The notes: a model not told the origin generated them from the letters alone. 64,000 nucleotides of DNA from Amphirosellinia nigrospora (GCA_004123355.1 SCHM01000002.1:4933569-4997568); one strand, 5' to 3'; shown: positions 47,158-59,460, numbered from the stretch's first letter. Program-made: numbers and translations.

Positions 47158-47460
47158 ATGCCGTCGCAATCCTTCTCCTACAGCTACGTCAGCACCTCGA
47201 CCTCGTCGAACGGCGGCCCGCCGCAGAGCACGGCGTACGCGGAGCGCAGCTTCACGGACAACAACGGGACCACGACCGAGCGCATGCGCAAGCTGCCGGG
47301 ACAAGCGCCCGTGTACGAGACCTCGGAGCAGCCCGGCAGTCGCCGCGTGACCGGCGGCTCGTCGACGCAGAACCGCATTGAGGACGTCTCGAATGCGAAA
47401 GAGGAGTCCTATGAGGAGAAGATGGAGGATGAGTATGCCAAGAGAGAAGGTGGTGCGTAG
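47158..47460 (+). CDS. small hydrophilic protein, 100 residues
   Basis: An uninterrupted frame from ATG (AATG context, A/C-rich leader) to TAG. It begins MPSQSFSYSYVSTSTSSNGG, continues with TTTERMRKLPGQAPVYETSE, and ends DVSNAKEESYEEKMEDEYAK plus REGGA. It is Ser/Thr-rich in front and strongly charged at the end, with no signal peptide or membrane segment, and is probably disordered. No family was recognised. Codon choice is GC-ending, as in the well-supported genes. Confidence 0.65.
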   Translation: MPSQSFSYSYVSTSTSSNGGPPQSTAYAERSFTDNNGTTTERMRKLPGQAPVYETSEQPGSRRVTGGSSTQNRIEDVSNAKEESYEEKMEDEYAKREGGA

Positions 47461-48190
47461 ATGGGAAGGAGAGGGTGTATGATATTGTTATGAGTATGGA
47501 AATATGGGTTTATGGTTTCATTTACATGTGAATCGGCTATGGGAACTTTAGCTGCGTGGTTGATTTGTATGGGGTTGGCGTTTAGTGATGGAGAATGGGA
47601 CTAGGGTCATAGGAGGCGGATCGATTCTTGCAGTTACTCCTTCTCTGACATCTGCTCCTTTATGATGGACACACAAGAGCTTCGACCTCACATCTTGCTA
47701 TGGCGGTAGACTTATCTCAGGTTACCTAAGATGATGATGTTTCTACTTTAACAGTCAACTTTGAACACCACGCGGACGGGTATGCTCGATAACTGACAGA
47801 CATGCTCCGAAACATCGAGAATTAAGAAACTTTACTTTGCCCATCTGAACTAGAAATCGTACATCTCGTAGCGACAGCAGAAAGCTTCTGTATGCGCACA
47901 TATGTTTACGCCCAGATTTAGATGAATCTGAATACTAGAGCTAAACAGCCAAATCCTCAGCAGGAACTTCAAGCTTGTCATGTGTCTTCATTGAACAGAC
48001 GAATGGAATGCCGATATTCTCAATTAAAGGGGGCCCATGACGGAACCCGTACTGCTTTATTAGCCCGTAGGAATTTCATGCACGGTCGGTTTTTGCACTG
48101 TATTTTTAGGTCTCCGCAAGACAGCTGGCTAAGCCGCCAAGCTGAGTACAGCAGGGATCTTGAGACTGGAAAAAGGTCACGTTCATACAA
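47461..48190. other. intergenic, no supported feature
   Basis: About 730 bases between the small protein gene and the tRNA. One random-looking frame at 47922-48200 runs into the tRNA and is rejected. Confidence 0.45.
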
Positions 48191-48262
48191 GCTGCAGTAG
48201 TGTAGTGGTTATCATTCTAGCCTTCCAAGCTTGAGACCGGCGTTCGATTCGCCGTTGCAGCA
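48191..48262 (+). tRNA. tRNA-Gly (anticodon UCC)
   Basis: The cloverleaf is complete without an intron. The acceptor stem GCTGCAG pairs with TTGCAGC (one G-U), with A as discriminator. The D arm GTGTAGTGGTTATCAT is typical of fungal tRNA-Gly. The anticodon loop is CTTCCAA with anticodon TCC, and the T arm is CGGCG-TTCGATT-CGCCG. The anticodon stem CTAGC/GCTTG has a T-T mismatch at its second pair (28:42). The internal pol III A and B boxes are intact. Confidence 0.9.
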
Positions 48263-48267
48263 TTTTT
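48263..48267 (+). terminator. pol III T-run terminator
   Basis: Five T residues follow the tRNA discriminator directly, as expected for RNA polymerase III termination. Confidence 0.75.
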
Positions 48268-50125
48268 AGTCATCATCTCAAGAGATATGGGACAAATGAT
48301 GGTGTGGCGTAGAAATATGGCTGTGGTGGCTTGCCCACTCGGTAACCCACCAGCTTGCCACGTGCGTATCTGTGGGTATGAAAAAATAGAGCCGCTCTCT
48401 CTTCACTGCATTTTTAGCCCCAAGCAAGACTAAATGCCAAGAGCGTACTATTTCCCCGCTCTCCACGGCGTGCGATGGTAGTGAACATCTAGGGCCCGAT
48501 GTGCCATAATACATATGCACGGGCGAAGATGTCAGGTGTTTTGTGCCCAGAGTGAATAGAGGGGTATTTAGGGCTCAATAGAGTAATCAGTTATATCCTA
48601 AACCTCCCAAATCTAGGGAACTCCAATCATATATATATTATAGTCTACTAGATCTACCACATGGCGTCACGATGACCAAATACCCTGACAGAACAGGACA
48701 GCCGACTTGGTAGTATTATTCGCACTAAGAAGTTCGTAGTAATTTTTCAACTTGTCATAGAGCACATGTAAGGTTAAGTAAGGTAATTGGATGCGTTTCT
48801 CTAGAATCACTCCGCCTCACACAGTTAACTCTATTCCAAGGACCGAATAATACCTCTACCAGTTCAGATTTTCTTTGCGAAACAATATAAGATGAGGTTC
48901 TTTATAATATGGTTGAGATAGCTATGGGTATACTGGCCACTTCTTGTACCTTAGCAATCGAAAGCTTACATGTTGTGTAAATTTAGTCGCAGCATAGATT
49001 ATAAGGCGATGTTAGAGATTAATGAGTACCGATAAGCGTGGCGAAGGGGCTGTTTAATTCAAATTCCAGAACAACACCTAGATGTGATATAAGATCGTTG
49101 CTATGCTAAGCCATCTAAAGTATCTTTAGAAGCGCAATGGAACTGTGTACAAGATCTCTCTATTTATAAAGCTTTACCTTTAAACAAGATGATCGTAGTT
49201 AATATAATGTACCTACACATTGTAACTCAACATAATCTAAGATGAGCCTATTAGCGGCCACATGGATGCGTACAATACAATCAAGCCGCGCCTACTTATG
49301 AGGACAAGGTTGCATTAAAGAGAAGAATAGGAAACCAGAGACTTTATAGACCCAAAGAGAGTATTAGTTGAGTAGTACCTTACGTTCCAATGAATCTATT
49401 GGAATTCAATGAAGATCTACATCACACGGATCTCGTTTATTGATACTATATCACGTCCTCGTCTCAGGTCTTCACAGAAGACCGAGATAGATCATCGAGA
49501 CATGCAGACTCTGGCTACACGAGTCTAGAAAGGTCCGCGGGCTGTAGTATAGATACGAGGCTATTAGGAGCTAGATACCCCTCGCATCTAGTTACTACAT
49601 TGTAGCTGCATATATCTGCATTGTATATACTTTCATCTATTTATATTATTGATGGGTTTCGATTTATTTAATCTATACATGTTTGTTCTTTTAACCCTAT
49701 AGTGTACTAGTATACCTGCGGAGTGTAATCCTTGCCCACTCTTAATTAACTTTTTCTTTTGCGTTATTTCTTGTTTCCCTTATTATCTCTGTTTCATTTT
49801 GGTTTTGCTGGGATTTGCGGGGGATGTAGATCATATAAAATTTTGCGTCTCGAGCTGCTACAGGTTGGCGGACGCATTTGTACCGATTTGGTGTTGCATA
49901 CAAATAGTCAAACTCAACACCTCGGCAGTACCATCAACACCCTCGTGGCTGATTAGTACGGGTTGTGGAACCTGTGGGCTGTGAAAGGCCCCTGATCGTC
50001 TACTGGGAGACTCAGTTCTAGAGCTCTTATATCTAAACGGGTCCGGAGTGAGATCACAAAATTGCTACTTCCAATAATATGCCGTCGTCTGAGTCCTTAC
50101 TTTATCCACCTCGATTATTGACAGC
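48268..50125. other. intergenic, no supported feature
   Basis: About 1.85 kb of moderately AT-rich sequence. No coding frame, RNA gene or clear repeat was seen. Confidence 0.5.
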
Positions 50126-51244
50126 CTACAGCGCAAGAACAGAGCTCCAGTCTTCTCTGCGTATGAAATCTTTTAGACTAGTCATGGGACAGTCGCTGCC
50201 GGCCTACATAGGGTAATTAGCCAAGTCGTGAGGTAAGAGTGTAAACTGAGACTTGCCTCTCTCATGTCTGCTGCTGTCACCAGATCCATCCCACCATCAT
50301 ACCCCGGGTTATCACAATACGTGAACATGTCGCTGACCTCTTTTCCAAACTCTGGTCGGGTGTGATTTCTATCAATTCCTTCTCTGTGATCTGCTTGTAG
50401 CTCGCTTTCTGCCCCATGATCTTGCCCCATTGCCGAGCGACTTCACTCCAGCTACAGCTCTCTCCTTCGGCCATGTAGTGCCCACCGGGTGCTCGCTGTG
50501 CAACCGCATAGACGAAGTTGCCCATGTCGGCATTGACGTCGAGGTGAGGGACTGTACGGTGGGGACTAGTCGTGAAACTATGATGTAACTGCCGTCAGGT
50601 TGCTTTGGTACAAAATATTAGCTGTGTGCATGACCCTGAGGGTGTGGGCTGCCTCACCCTTGCATACCATGAAGTCGGCAGTAGCTTGTAGCTGGTCATG
50701 AAACACCCGTTTGAATGCAGCTCATCTTGGCAGCCAGTGCTGGATATTGCTCATCGACATATCGCGGAAAGACATCGGCCTTGGAGTCGAAGTGATAAGC
50801 CTCATTGAGTAAGCCTCTGCTGCAAATCCCCGCGTGACTCAAGGTGGAGACCAGAAACCCGTTAGGTTCAAGAGAGTCGATTATGGTGGCGGCGGCGTCG
50901 GCGATATTACGGCCCTGCTGATACTCGACGTTGTACGCATACTTTCGACATGATATGCCTTGCGCCTTAGCTTCCTGTCTGCAGTCAGGTCGGAAAAACG
51001 GCTCCCAGTACTGAGTGACACTGAATATTAAGTTGGCGCCTCTGAAGGCATATTTGAGACTCTGCACGTCGTTCAATTCCGCCTGGACAATCTCAATACC
51101 CTGCGCAGCGAGTTGTTTGGCCTTGTCGGAGGTGGGATTACGGGTGAGACCCCGCACCTTAAAATTTGGGTCTTGAAGAAATCGTTGCGCGACGGAGCCA
51201 CCTTGATTACCGGTCACTCCAACAACGCAAATGAGCTTCGTCAT
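50126..51244 (-). CDS. NmrA-like NAD(P)-binding protein
   Basis: The ATG at 51244 opens MTKLICVVGVTGNQGGSVAQ, the Rossmann GxxGxxG loop of the atypical short-chain dehydrogenase/NmrA family. NFKVRGLTRNPTSDKAKQLA, LKYAFRGANLIFSVTQYWEP and DGSYIIVSRLVPTV follow. Next are APGGHYMAEGESCSWSEV and DMREAGSDCPMTSLKDFIRR at the end. The Tyr-x3-Lys catalytic pair is absent, as usual in NmrA-like sensors. Introns lie at 50603-50657 (GT-AG) and 50204-50256. The latter begins GCAAGT, a GC-AG intron that joins DMRE to AGSD in phase. One-base frame changes fall near 50690-50696 and 50548-50552. The final stop is TAG at 50126-50128. Confidence 0.75.
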
Positions 51245-52352
51245 GATCTAGATATGGAGCGTAGTCTCACAGGGCTCTGGATGGATGTAGAGCCGAACGA
51301 GAGTAATGCCTAGTGGGTGAGCGCTGGAAGTTGAGGACTGTTTGGCTTATGAAGATGCTGACAATTCTTGGCATTGCCTCGATTGCCTCCAAGCTGCCTA
51401 GTCGAATTAATCGGAATTACACATTAATTGAATATTCTTGTTATCTCTAGCAATAAAATATCTTGCACCTTTATTTATTAGCTTCAGGGAGTTTAAACAT
51501 ATAATAAAGATATACCCCGTGTCACAAGGGCTTTAATTAAGGGCTTAGAATAGGTTTAATTTAAGTAATAAACGATTATAGTGCTAAAGGGGCTATATAG
51601 ATCTAATTTTTTCCTTTGTTTAAGGGGAGGATTTGCCGCTTTTTATGCTTAAAATTCCTTTTTTTTTTTTTTTTTTTTTTTTATAGGACTAAAAAGTAAG
51701 ATTTCTATAGCCGGTAAAACAAATGTTTTAGGTTCAAGTTTAGTTTAATATTTATTTTTAAAACTTATAATAATTTATACGATTGTTTTAGCTTTATAAA
51801 GTAATATTTCGCGAGTTTTATATAAAACTTTATATAGCATTATATTGCGTACTAATTAAGATCTGTATAATATTATTTTTTTTTTTTAATATTTGCTTTT
51901 GAGTTATTTAAACGTATATAGGTTTGTAAGTTTACTAAAGTTATACTAGTAAAATTATTTTATTTTTGCTTTATATTTTTATTATTAAAATAATTATAAA
52001 GTTTTTAAATTTAATATTTTTAATAGGTTATTTTTACTATTTAATTAAATATTTAATATATTTTTAGTTTTAAAAAAATTTATAATTATATTTATTTAAT
52101 AGTTTTTTGTTTTATTAGTTCTATTTTTTATAATATTTATATAAAATTAAAAGTTTTTTAATTATTAGTTTAATAAAAAAGTTTAATAAATAAAATATAA
52201 AATAAATTATAAATTTTTTAAGATTTTAATAGTATAAGTTTAATAGTAGTAAAAAATAATATTTTTTAAATTTAAAAAGGTTTTAATAATCGCTTATTTA
52301 GCTTTTTTATAAAGCGTTTAGTTTTAATATTTTTAGCGTTTAATATTATTAG

Positions 52353-52538
52353 TATGACGGATTAAACCTAGAGTAGCCTGCTAGACCTGCCGGGTACGGC
52401 CACTTAACCAGTTGGGGCATTTAACTACTAAAAGGGATCAGAATAACCAAGGTGGCAGCTTTAGTTACTAAGCTACTGTATATAGTCCATAGCTATAGTG
52501 CCGCAGCTTTACTGCATAGGTTATTATAGGCTGTGACA
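52353..52538. repeat. 186-bp direct repeat, less mutated copy
   Basis: This copy keeps normal G and C (ATTAAACCTAGAGTAGCCTG, then CCGGGTACGGCCACTTAACC). It lines up without gaps with 52732-52917, offset 379 bases. Apart from one or two positions at the edges, all differences I could read are transitions, with C or G here and T or A there. Confidence 0.75.
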
Positions 52539-52731
52539 ACCCCCCGTGTTATTAAGGCTTTGTCCTGAAAACTTTAAACTTTTCGCACGGGCCTAAGCGA
52601 ACATATTTTTAAGAATTTTAAAAGGGGCCTAGCCTATTAAAGCTAGTATATACTACTAATTTGGAAAAGCGTAGGTGCTACTTTTGCCAAGTCTAAGGCT
52701 TAAATATTAAACTTATAAATACTTTGGTTAT

Positions 52732-52917
52732 TATAATAGATTAAACCTAAAGTAGCTTATTAAACCTATTAAGTATAGCTATTTAACTAGTTAAAGCATT
52801 TAATTACTAAAAAAGATTAAAATAACTAAAATAGTAGCTTTAGTTATTAAGCTATTATATATAGTTTATAGCTATAGTACCGCAGCTTTATTATATAGGT
52901 TATTATAAGCTATAATA
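52732..52917. repeat. 186-bp direct repeat, heavily mutated copy
   Basis: This is the partner of 52353-52538. It carries T or A at many positions where the first copy has C or G (ATTAAACCTAAAGTAGCTTA). The direction of change is that of RIP. The two copies might be terminal repeats of a small lost element, but nothing identifies it. Confidence 0.75.
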
Positions 52918-54203
52918 TATTATAGCCCTACTTTTTTAACTTATTTATCTAAGGCTATAGCTGCATTATAGCTGCCCTATAAAGAATATATAGCAGTACT
53001 AAGCTAAGCAATATATAGTAGTAATACTAGGCGTGTAAAACATATACTTATAAATATTTATTGCTATTTATAGGTTAATATATTAGTATTTTTTTTTTTT
53101 TTTTAAATAAAATATTAGTTTTTAATATAAAATAAATTAAATATTTAAACTTTTTGCTTATATTATATTATTATAATATTTTATTTCGATTATATTATTA
53201 TTTAAAAAATAATAAATTTTTATAAAATAAAAAAAACTAAATCGGTTAAGTTTAGCTAACTATATAAAAAATGTTTAAAAAAGCTTTTAATAAAAAAACG
53301 ATCGCTATAGTTTAATAATTAGTATAGTTTAATATAAATTATATAGCTAAAAATATTTATATAAAATAAACTTTATTAATAATAACACGTTTAAATATTC
53401 GTTAAATAAGTTTTATTAATTTGTTTATTAAAAAGTAAATAAAAATTAATTAGGAGTATATTATAACTAAAAGCCGTAAAAAAAAAAAACAATAATTAAT
53501 TAAACTTAAAAACTTATATATTAATACGATAAATATAATACTTTATTAAATAATAAAGCTATAAAATATTATAAACTAAAAGCCTTTTAATTTAAGGGCA
53601 AAAATGCTTAAGTTTTTAAAAACTATATATTTAAGTTAATAAATAAATTATAGTTGCCGGTTATATTAGTTTGTTTTTTTTTTTAATAAATTATATAATA
53701 AAACTTATTATTTATTTTAATTATTAATTATAATATTTTGTTTTTTTATATAATTATTAATTATATTATAAAAATATTCGGCTATTTAATTAATAATAAC
53801 AATAGATTTGCTTATAAATATAAACGTTAATATATAATATTTTTATATATTTATTTTATTAATAATAATAATATACGTTAAAATTATATTATTATTTTAT
53901 AATTAGATTATAATTTTAAGCTATAAAGCAAAATTAAAAAATTAAATATTATATAATAATTAATAATTTTATTTTAAGTAAAAAAACTTATTATAATATT
54001 AAAATTTTTAAAACGATTTTTAACCTAAATAAAATTAAAAAAGTTTTCTAATAAATATAAATTGCTATTTTAAATTTTAAATATAACTATAAGCTATTTT
54101 TAATTTGAAATATAACTACGAACTTTATATTTTAAATAATAACGCTATTATAAAATATATTAATTTTTATAACGTATTAAATTTTTATTTTTTTCGAAAA
54201 AAG

Positions 54204-54347
54204 CTTAAGCTTATTAATAAATTTAAAAAAAACTTTATAAATTAGCTAAAACGTTTAAAAAAAAAAACTTTTTAAAAAAACTTAAGCTTACTAATAAATC
54301 CAAAAAAAACTTTATAAGCTAGTTAAAACGTTTAAAAAAAAAAACTT
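54204..54347. repeat. 77-bp-period tandem pair
   Basis: CTTAAGCTTATTAATAAATT... at 54204 is repeated as CTTAAGCTTACTAATAAATC... at 54281, each followed by a long A-rich tail. Differences are mostly C/T. Confidence 0.6.
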
Positions 54348-54619
54348 AAAAACTTAAAAAACGCGTTTATTACGATCGATTTAAAGTTTTAAAATTTTTA
54401 AAAACTTAAAAACTACGCTTAAAATATTATAATAAAAAATAAAAAATAAATAAAAAAAATTATAAATAAATATTTTATAAAAAATATTATATTTATTATA
54501 TTAATATAACAGCTAATTTTATAGCAACTATAATTTTTTAAAAAATAACTTAATAAAAGTTATATTTAAATAAAGTTTATAATAATAATATTAGTTTATA
54601 ACTTAAAAATAATAAATAT

Positions 54620-54624
54620 TTAAA
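54620..54624. repeat. target-site duplication TTAAA (left)
   Basis: TTAAA directly precedes the left LTR and is repeated directly after the right LTR at 61473-61477. A five-base duplication is normal for Ty3/Gypsy integration. Confidence 0.7.
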
Positions 54625-54920
54625 TAGTTACGCTTCACACACTCGAAGAGACAAGGCTCCAGCATATGTGGTATATTGCATATAAAATCTACAGATAGAG
54701 TAGGAAGGAAGGAAGGTCTAAATCTACAGTATAGGCAGCTGCTTAAATACTCGCGTGGGGCAGCTGCATTCACTGCCATTGCCTGCCTTCATTCACTGCA
54801 ACTGCATTCACTGCAAATGGCAGTCACGTATTCACTGCAAGTGGCAGTTACTGCAAGTAGAGATTACGGGTGCTGTGGCTAGTGGTGGGGCCCAGCCACC
54901 AGAGCCTGCAGATCCGTAAC
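54625..54920 (-). repeat. LTR (3' end of the element)
   Basis: A 296-base repeat matching 61177-61472. It contains a purine-rich GGAAGGAAGG stretch and several CACTGCA-type short repeats. In element orientation this is the 3' LTR. Confidence 0.9.
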
Positions 54921-54922
54921 TA

Positions 54923-54930
54923 CCCCCCTC
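54923..54930 (-). other. polypurine tract
   Basis: On the minus strand GAGGGGGG lies two bases before the 3' LTR, where plus-strand DNA synthesis of such elements is primed. Confidence 0.6.
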
Positions 54931-55135
54931 GAAAAAAAAGAGTGACTTGACCGGGGTCGAAGTCGCGACTGCTTTCCAGCGAGAGGAGGGATCGCCTCGG
55001 GTTTCCACCAATGTAACTCCTCGCAAGGCCCTCATACCGTTGAGTCATCACACCAGCTTCTCCACACGTCGCTTAAGGTCCCTCCTGCCTAACACAACAC
55101 TTAAGCCTGCACAGTACTCACGTGTTCCTTCCACT

Positions 55136-58100
55136 TTACGCGTTCCTTCTTCGCGTTACCCTTTCCCCTTGTGCCATAGCTTTATTGTCATCTGGATGTG
55201 GCTTATCAAATTCGTCCTCCTGCGCCGCTTCCAGCCACATCTGCAATCTCACTGGGGGTCCGGCTGAATCAGGGTTCGCATCGTGAAAGTCCTTTAGTGC
55301 CTTTGCACTGTTCTTGAAGTTCTCTGCCGGGTACCACGTATCGTCGGGGTCCCAACCTTTCCAGTCTACTTGGTACTGTAACTTCCGATAGTGAAGTCGA
55401 GATGTTCGCACCTTCTCGACTGTAAACTCTTCTTCACCTTCGGGTTCTATCACTTCTCCTTCTGGGTTCTCCGCCTCTTGACCTGGTAACGGGTTATTTG
55501 GGTGCTTCCGCAGTCGATCTGCGTGGTAACGGTTTGATGCTTTCCAGGTCACAGGGACGTCTAGCACAAAGGTGTTTCCGTCCCTTTCGCGTATCTTGAA
55601 CTTCTGTTGTGTCATGGGGAAGTCTAGCTTGTCCGATGGACGGTCTGTCTTCCAGGACTGTCTTTTCTTTAAGATCAATACATAGTCTCCTACGTCAAAG
55701 TCGGGTTCACGTCGACCTTTGTTGGCTTGGTTGGTCATGCGTTCCTGAGTGTGCTGTAGGTTTCCTTTGGCTGATTCGACGAACTGCGCTATCTTCTTTA
55801 CTCTTTCCTGTGCAGTTGTTCGAATCGCTCTTTCCTTCTCAGGGAGCTCTTGCAGCTCCTCTCCTGCGGTCCGATTCTCCCAGTCGAAGTTAAATGGCAT
55901 TGGGAAACCCATTTCAACTTCGTGAGGCGACAACCCTGTCGAGGCGTGGGGGATTGATGCCTGGGCGTGATCCATCGCAGGTATGCGTTCAGACCAGTCG
56001 TCTTGGTAATGACTCACGTACGGGCGCAATCTCTGGTCAATGTACTCATTCATGATTTCTGCCTGCCCCACGGTCTCGTGGTGTCCTGCGGTGGCTAGCG
56101 TATGTTTCACACCCATTAGCTTGCACAGCTCATCCGTGAAGGCGGAGATGAACTGAGGTCCGCGGTCTGATGTCACGGTCATAGGTACTCCGAAGACTCG
56201 GAAGGGTCCTTCGTAGTACATCTTAGCAGCGTCTTCCGCGGTCGCCTCCACAGTACAAGGTATAGTCCATGCTCGTTTGCCCAGGCGGTCTACCATAACC
56301 AGTGCGTTGTCGTATCCGTGTTTGTCTCTGGGCATCTGCTTAAAGTCGATGACGAGGTGGCGCCACACACGCTCAGGTATCGGGAGGGGTGTAAGTTTAC
56401 CAGGAGTCTTATCCCTAGGTACCTTGGCAGGTCTGCACTTCATGCAGTTTGCCACATAACGATCGCAATCTCCACTCAGTCCAGGCCACCAGTAACGTTC
56501 GGCAACCAGTCTGCGCGTCTTGTTCTTGCCAGGGTGTGCGGTAGGCATTCCGCAGTGTGTCTCTTCAATAAGGCGTGTCCTCAGGTATGGGAAGTCAGGG
56601 ACAACCAGGCGTCCGTGGAATGTGGTCAATCCGTCTTCCAGCTTCCATGGGTTCTCTGGCTTGTCATCCTTTGTTCGTTGACGGTAAATCTCCATGCCCA
56701 CGTCTTCACGGTTTTCCTTGAGGATCCGCTCGATCAACTGTGGTCCTGTAAGGGCACCCAGTTCGTCGCGTACTTCGACAGAACTCCCTTGGTGTGACTC
56801 CATCCATGCGGGGATTGGTCGCACCGTGCTGTTTACCGGCTGGAATATCGTAAGGTGGCGTTGCGCCTCTTTCTTGGCCTTCTGTGTCGTCAGGTCCTCT
56901 TGTTTTCGTGACAGAGCGTCGGCCAATACATTGTCTTTTCCGGGACGATATGATATCAGGAAGTCGTATTCCGAAAAGAGGTTGACCCATCCGGCTTGTC
57001 TCAGGTTGAGGTGTTGCTTTTCGCTGAAGAACTCTAGTGCTTGGTTGTCGGTGAGTACCAGGAAGGGCTCGTCGCGGCCGCCAATTAGCTCGGGTCTCCA
57101 TTCCTTGAGGCATAGCGCAACCGCCAGCAATTCCTTGTCGTGGATGCCATAATCTAATTCAGCATCGTGGAGTGTTTTCGAAAAATACGCTACGGGATGC
57201 CAGGTTTTGTCGTGCAGTTGTGACAGTACGCCGGAGCCGACGCCGTCGGAGGAATCGGTCTCGACCTTCGTTGGTAGGTCGTAGTCGAAGTGTTTCAGCA
57301 AGGGGGAGCGTACCAGGGCTTCTTTGAGTTGACAGAATGACTCCTCACATTCTTCAGTCCATACGAAAGGTACGCCCTTTCGTGTCAATCGGTTTAAGGG
57401 CGCGACAACGCGACCTTGGGCATCGATGAAGTCGCGGTAAAAGTTGCAGAATCCCAAAAAGGATTGCACGCCCTTGACCGACGTGGGGGTCTCCCACTTC
57501 AATACGGCGTCAATCTTAGCAGGGTCTACTCGAATTCCTTCAGTGCTAACAATGTAGCCAGAAACTTGGTCTCAGTGACGTGGAATTCAGACTTCTTCAG
57601 GTCAATCTGCAATCCGGCCTGGATTAGTCGCTCCAGCACGCGACGCACATGGATAACATGTTCTTCCATTGTCTCCGAGTAGATAATAACGTCGTCAGCG
57701 TATGCGCTGCAAAAATCGTCCAAGAAGTCAAATAGCGTATTATTGATGTACCGCTGAAACGTCGAGGGTCCGTTGGTAAGACCAAACGGTAATACCAGCG
57801 ATCGGTACGCACCGTATCTCGTACGGAACGTCGTATAATTCTCGTTCCCGAGTAGCATGCGGATGCGGTTAAATGCTTGTCGTATATCAAATCGGGTAAA
57901 GATTTTCGCCCTAGTGATGCGGGCCAGGGTCTCCTTGATGAGGGGAAGCGGATACCGGTCCTTTTTCGTGATCTCGTTCAGCTTACGATAATCTACGCAG
58001 AAACGAAGCCCGCCACCTGCTTTCTTCACAAACAGGACGGGTGCACCGTATGGGGCATCACTGGGCTCAATAAAGCCCTTGCGCAGGTTTTCGACCAGGA

Positions 58101-59460
58101 ATTCCCGCACGGCTTCCAGCTCGTCTAGTGACATCTTGTACAGGGGACTGTAGCCCAGATCGGCCTCAGACTTACCCTCAATGAACTCTATCTTGTGGTC
58201 CACTTGCGGGCGGTGTGGTGGTAGCGTGTCAGAGTTTACTCGGCTAAAAGCGCGTGCCAGGTCTTGGTATTCCTTGGGTATCTCTTCTCGCGCTTTCTGT
58301 CTTAACTCTTCACTTTCTCCTTCCGGGAAGTCGTCCTTGTTTTCTTTCAATCCTCCGATCATCTTATCGACTTCATTGATACTGGTGATGTGGACGTTTT
58401 CCACCCGGTCTCTCTTTACCATCATGCCAAAGGCAGTCGCACTCAGGCTAGATATCTCGGTTGTTGGTCTCTCCTTATACCAACCGATGCCGTCTCGTCT
58501 CATGCGGTAAGGACCTCTCTCGTCAGACTTCCAAGTGGAAATCGAGGTTGTATCTTTCGCGAAGGGGCGTGGCCTGCGTTTCTCAGGGACAGGTTCCGGC
58601 GGGTGCTGGTCGGACATCGCTCGCTTCATCTTGTCGAGGTCCTTCTGCACCGGATCGCCGCGCTTCAGGATGGACACCTTCGGTTTCGCGTCCTCCAGAC
58701 ATTGCTTCGCCTTTTCCCGTTGTTGTTGACGCCGTGTCTCTTCGATCTCGAGGTTGCGGTCTCGTCGATCGGCGTCGGGTTGATAGGCTGGATGTTGCAG
58801 CCATGTGCCTGCTTCGTCCATTGCCAGGTGGTGCCCTATATCATAATCAGGGGGTAGCTGGGGTGGAAACACCAAGCGGTTCCGTCGACAATCCGGCAGG
58901 ATATCGTGGTGTCTAAACCATAGCTTGCCCAAAATGATGTCGTGGGTCGAGTCGACGATGGTCACGAGTTTGTCCTTGAAGGTCCTTCCATGTATTCTCA
59001 GTGACAATAGGAAGGCCCGATCAATGCCTTCTCCGCTCTTGCCGTCATATCCCGTAACTTCTCTAGCGGGGAAGTCCGTGATAACGACGGGGTTGAGTAG
59101 TTTAACAATTTTCTCCGCGAATCGTCGGTTCACGCTTACGTATACATCTGCTCCCGTATCTCCGAGGGAATCATCCGTGGTCAAAGAAAGTCCATTACTG
59201 CATAGGGTACAAGTGTACAATAGGGGTCTTCCGCCCAGGTACCCTTCCATCAGATCTATCTCATAACTGGTGGTGTTCTCTGGAGATACCTCCCCTGGGA
59301 GGGAGGCCATCTTTCCCAGGGTTACTCTTTTTCCTCCGTGCTCGTCACGGGTTTGTCTTCCTGCGCATTGGCCGGCTTGGTATCCGACATGCCGTACATG
59401 GCCAGGATGGCGGCAACCCGAGCTTCCTTGTCTGCCGGAGTTTGATTCTTCAAGGGGCAT
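55136..59460 (-). mobile_element. pol region of the LTR element
   Basis: In order on the minus strand: an aspartic protease with a DTGAD site (about 59,140-59,160), then a reverse transcriptase with LPFGLTNGPSTFQR and the YADD active-site motif (about 57,690). RNase H follows with VETDSSDGVGSG and LTDNQALEFF. An integrase shows the HH-CC zinc-binding head (NCMKC) and the acidic core VTSDRGPQFIS. A chromodomain closes the protein (YQVDWKGWDPDDTWYPAENF). The chromodomain marks the chromovirus branch, whose integrase can steer insertion to heterochromatin. Its presence in AT-rich repeat DNA agrees with that. Confidence 0.85.

Larger units (their letters stand above)
51400..54619. repeat. AT-rich, RIP-degenerated DNA
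   Basis: Composition drops to nearly all A and T from about 51,400, with a 24-base T run at 51659-51682. The one exception is the better-preserved stretch at about 52,350-52,680. No coding frame is present. As at the left end, this is the look of RIP-mutated transposon remains. The LTR element beside it is inserted in this block. Confidence 0.85.

Noticed and set aside
47922-48200. 92-codon plus-strand frame
   Set aside because: It overlaps the tRNA 5' end and has no protein-like pattern.
54676-54882. 68-codon frame present twice (also at 61228-61434)
   Set aside because: It lies inside the LTRs and is duplicated only because the LTRs are. Its content is short CACTGCA-type repeats.
55609-57152. 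Several plus-strand frames in the element body
   Set aside because: Antisense to integrase and RNase H coding sequence; no independent protein features.
58390-58916. Plus-strand frames of about 150 codons
   Set aside because: They are antisense shadows of the LTR element's pol region.
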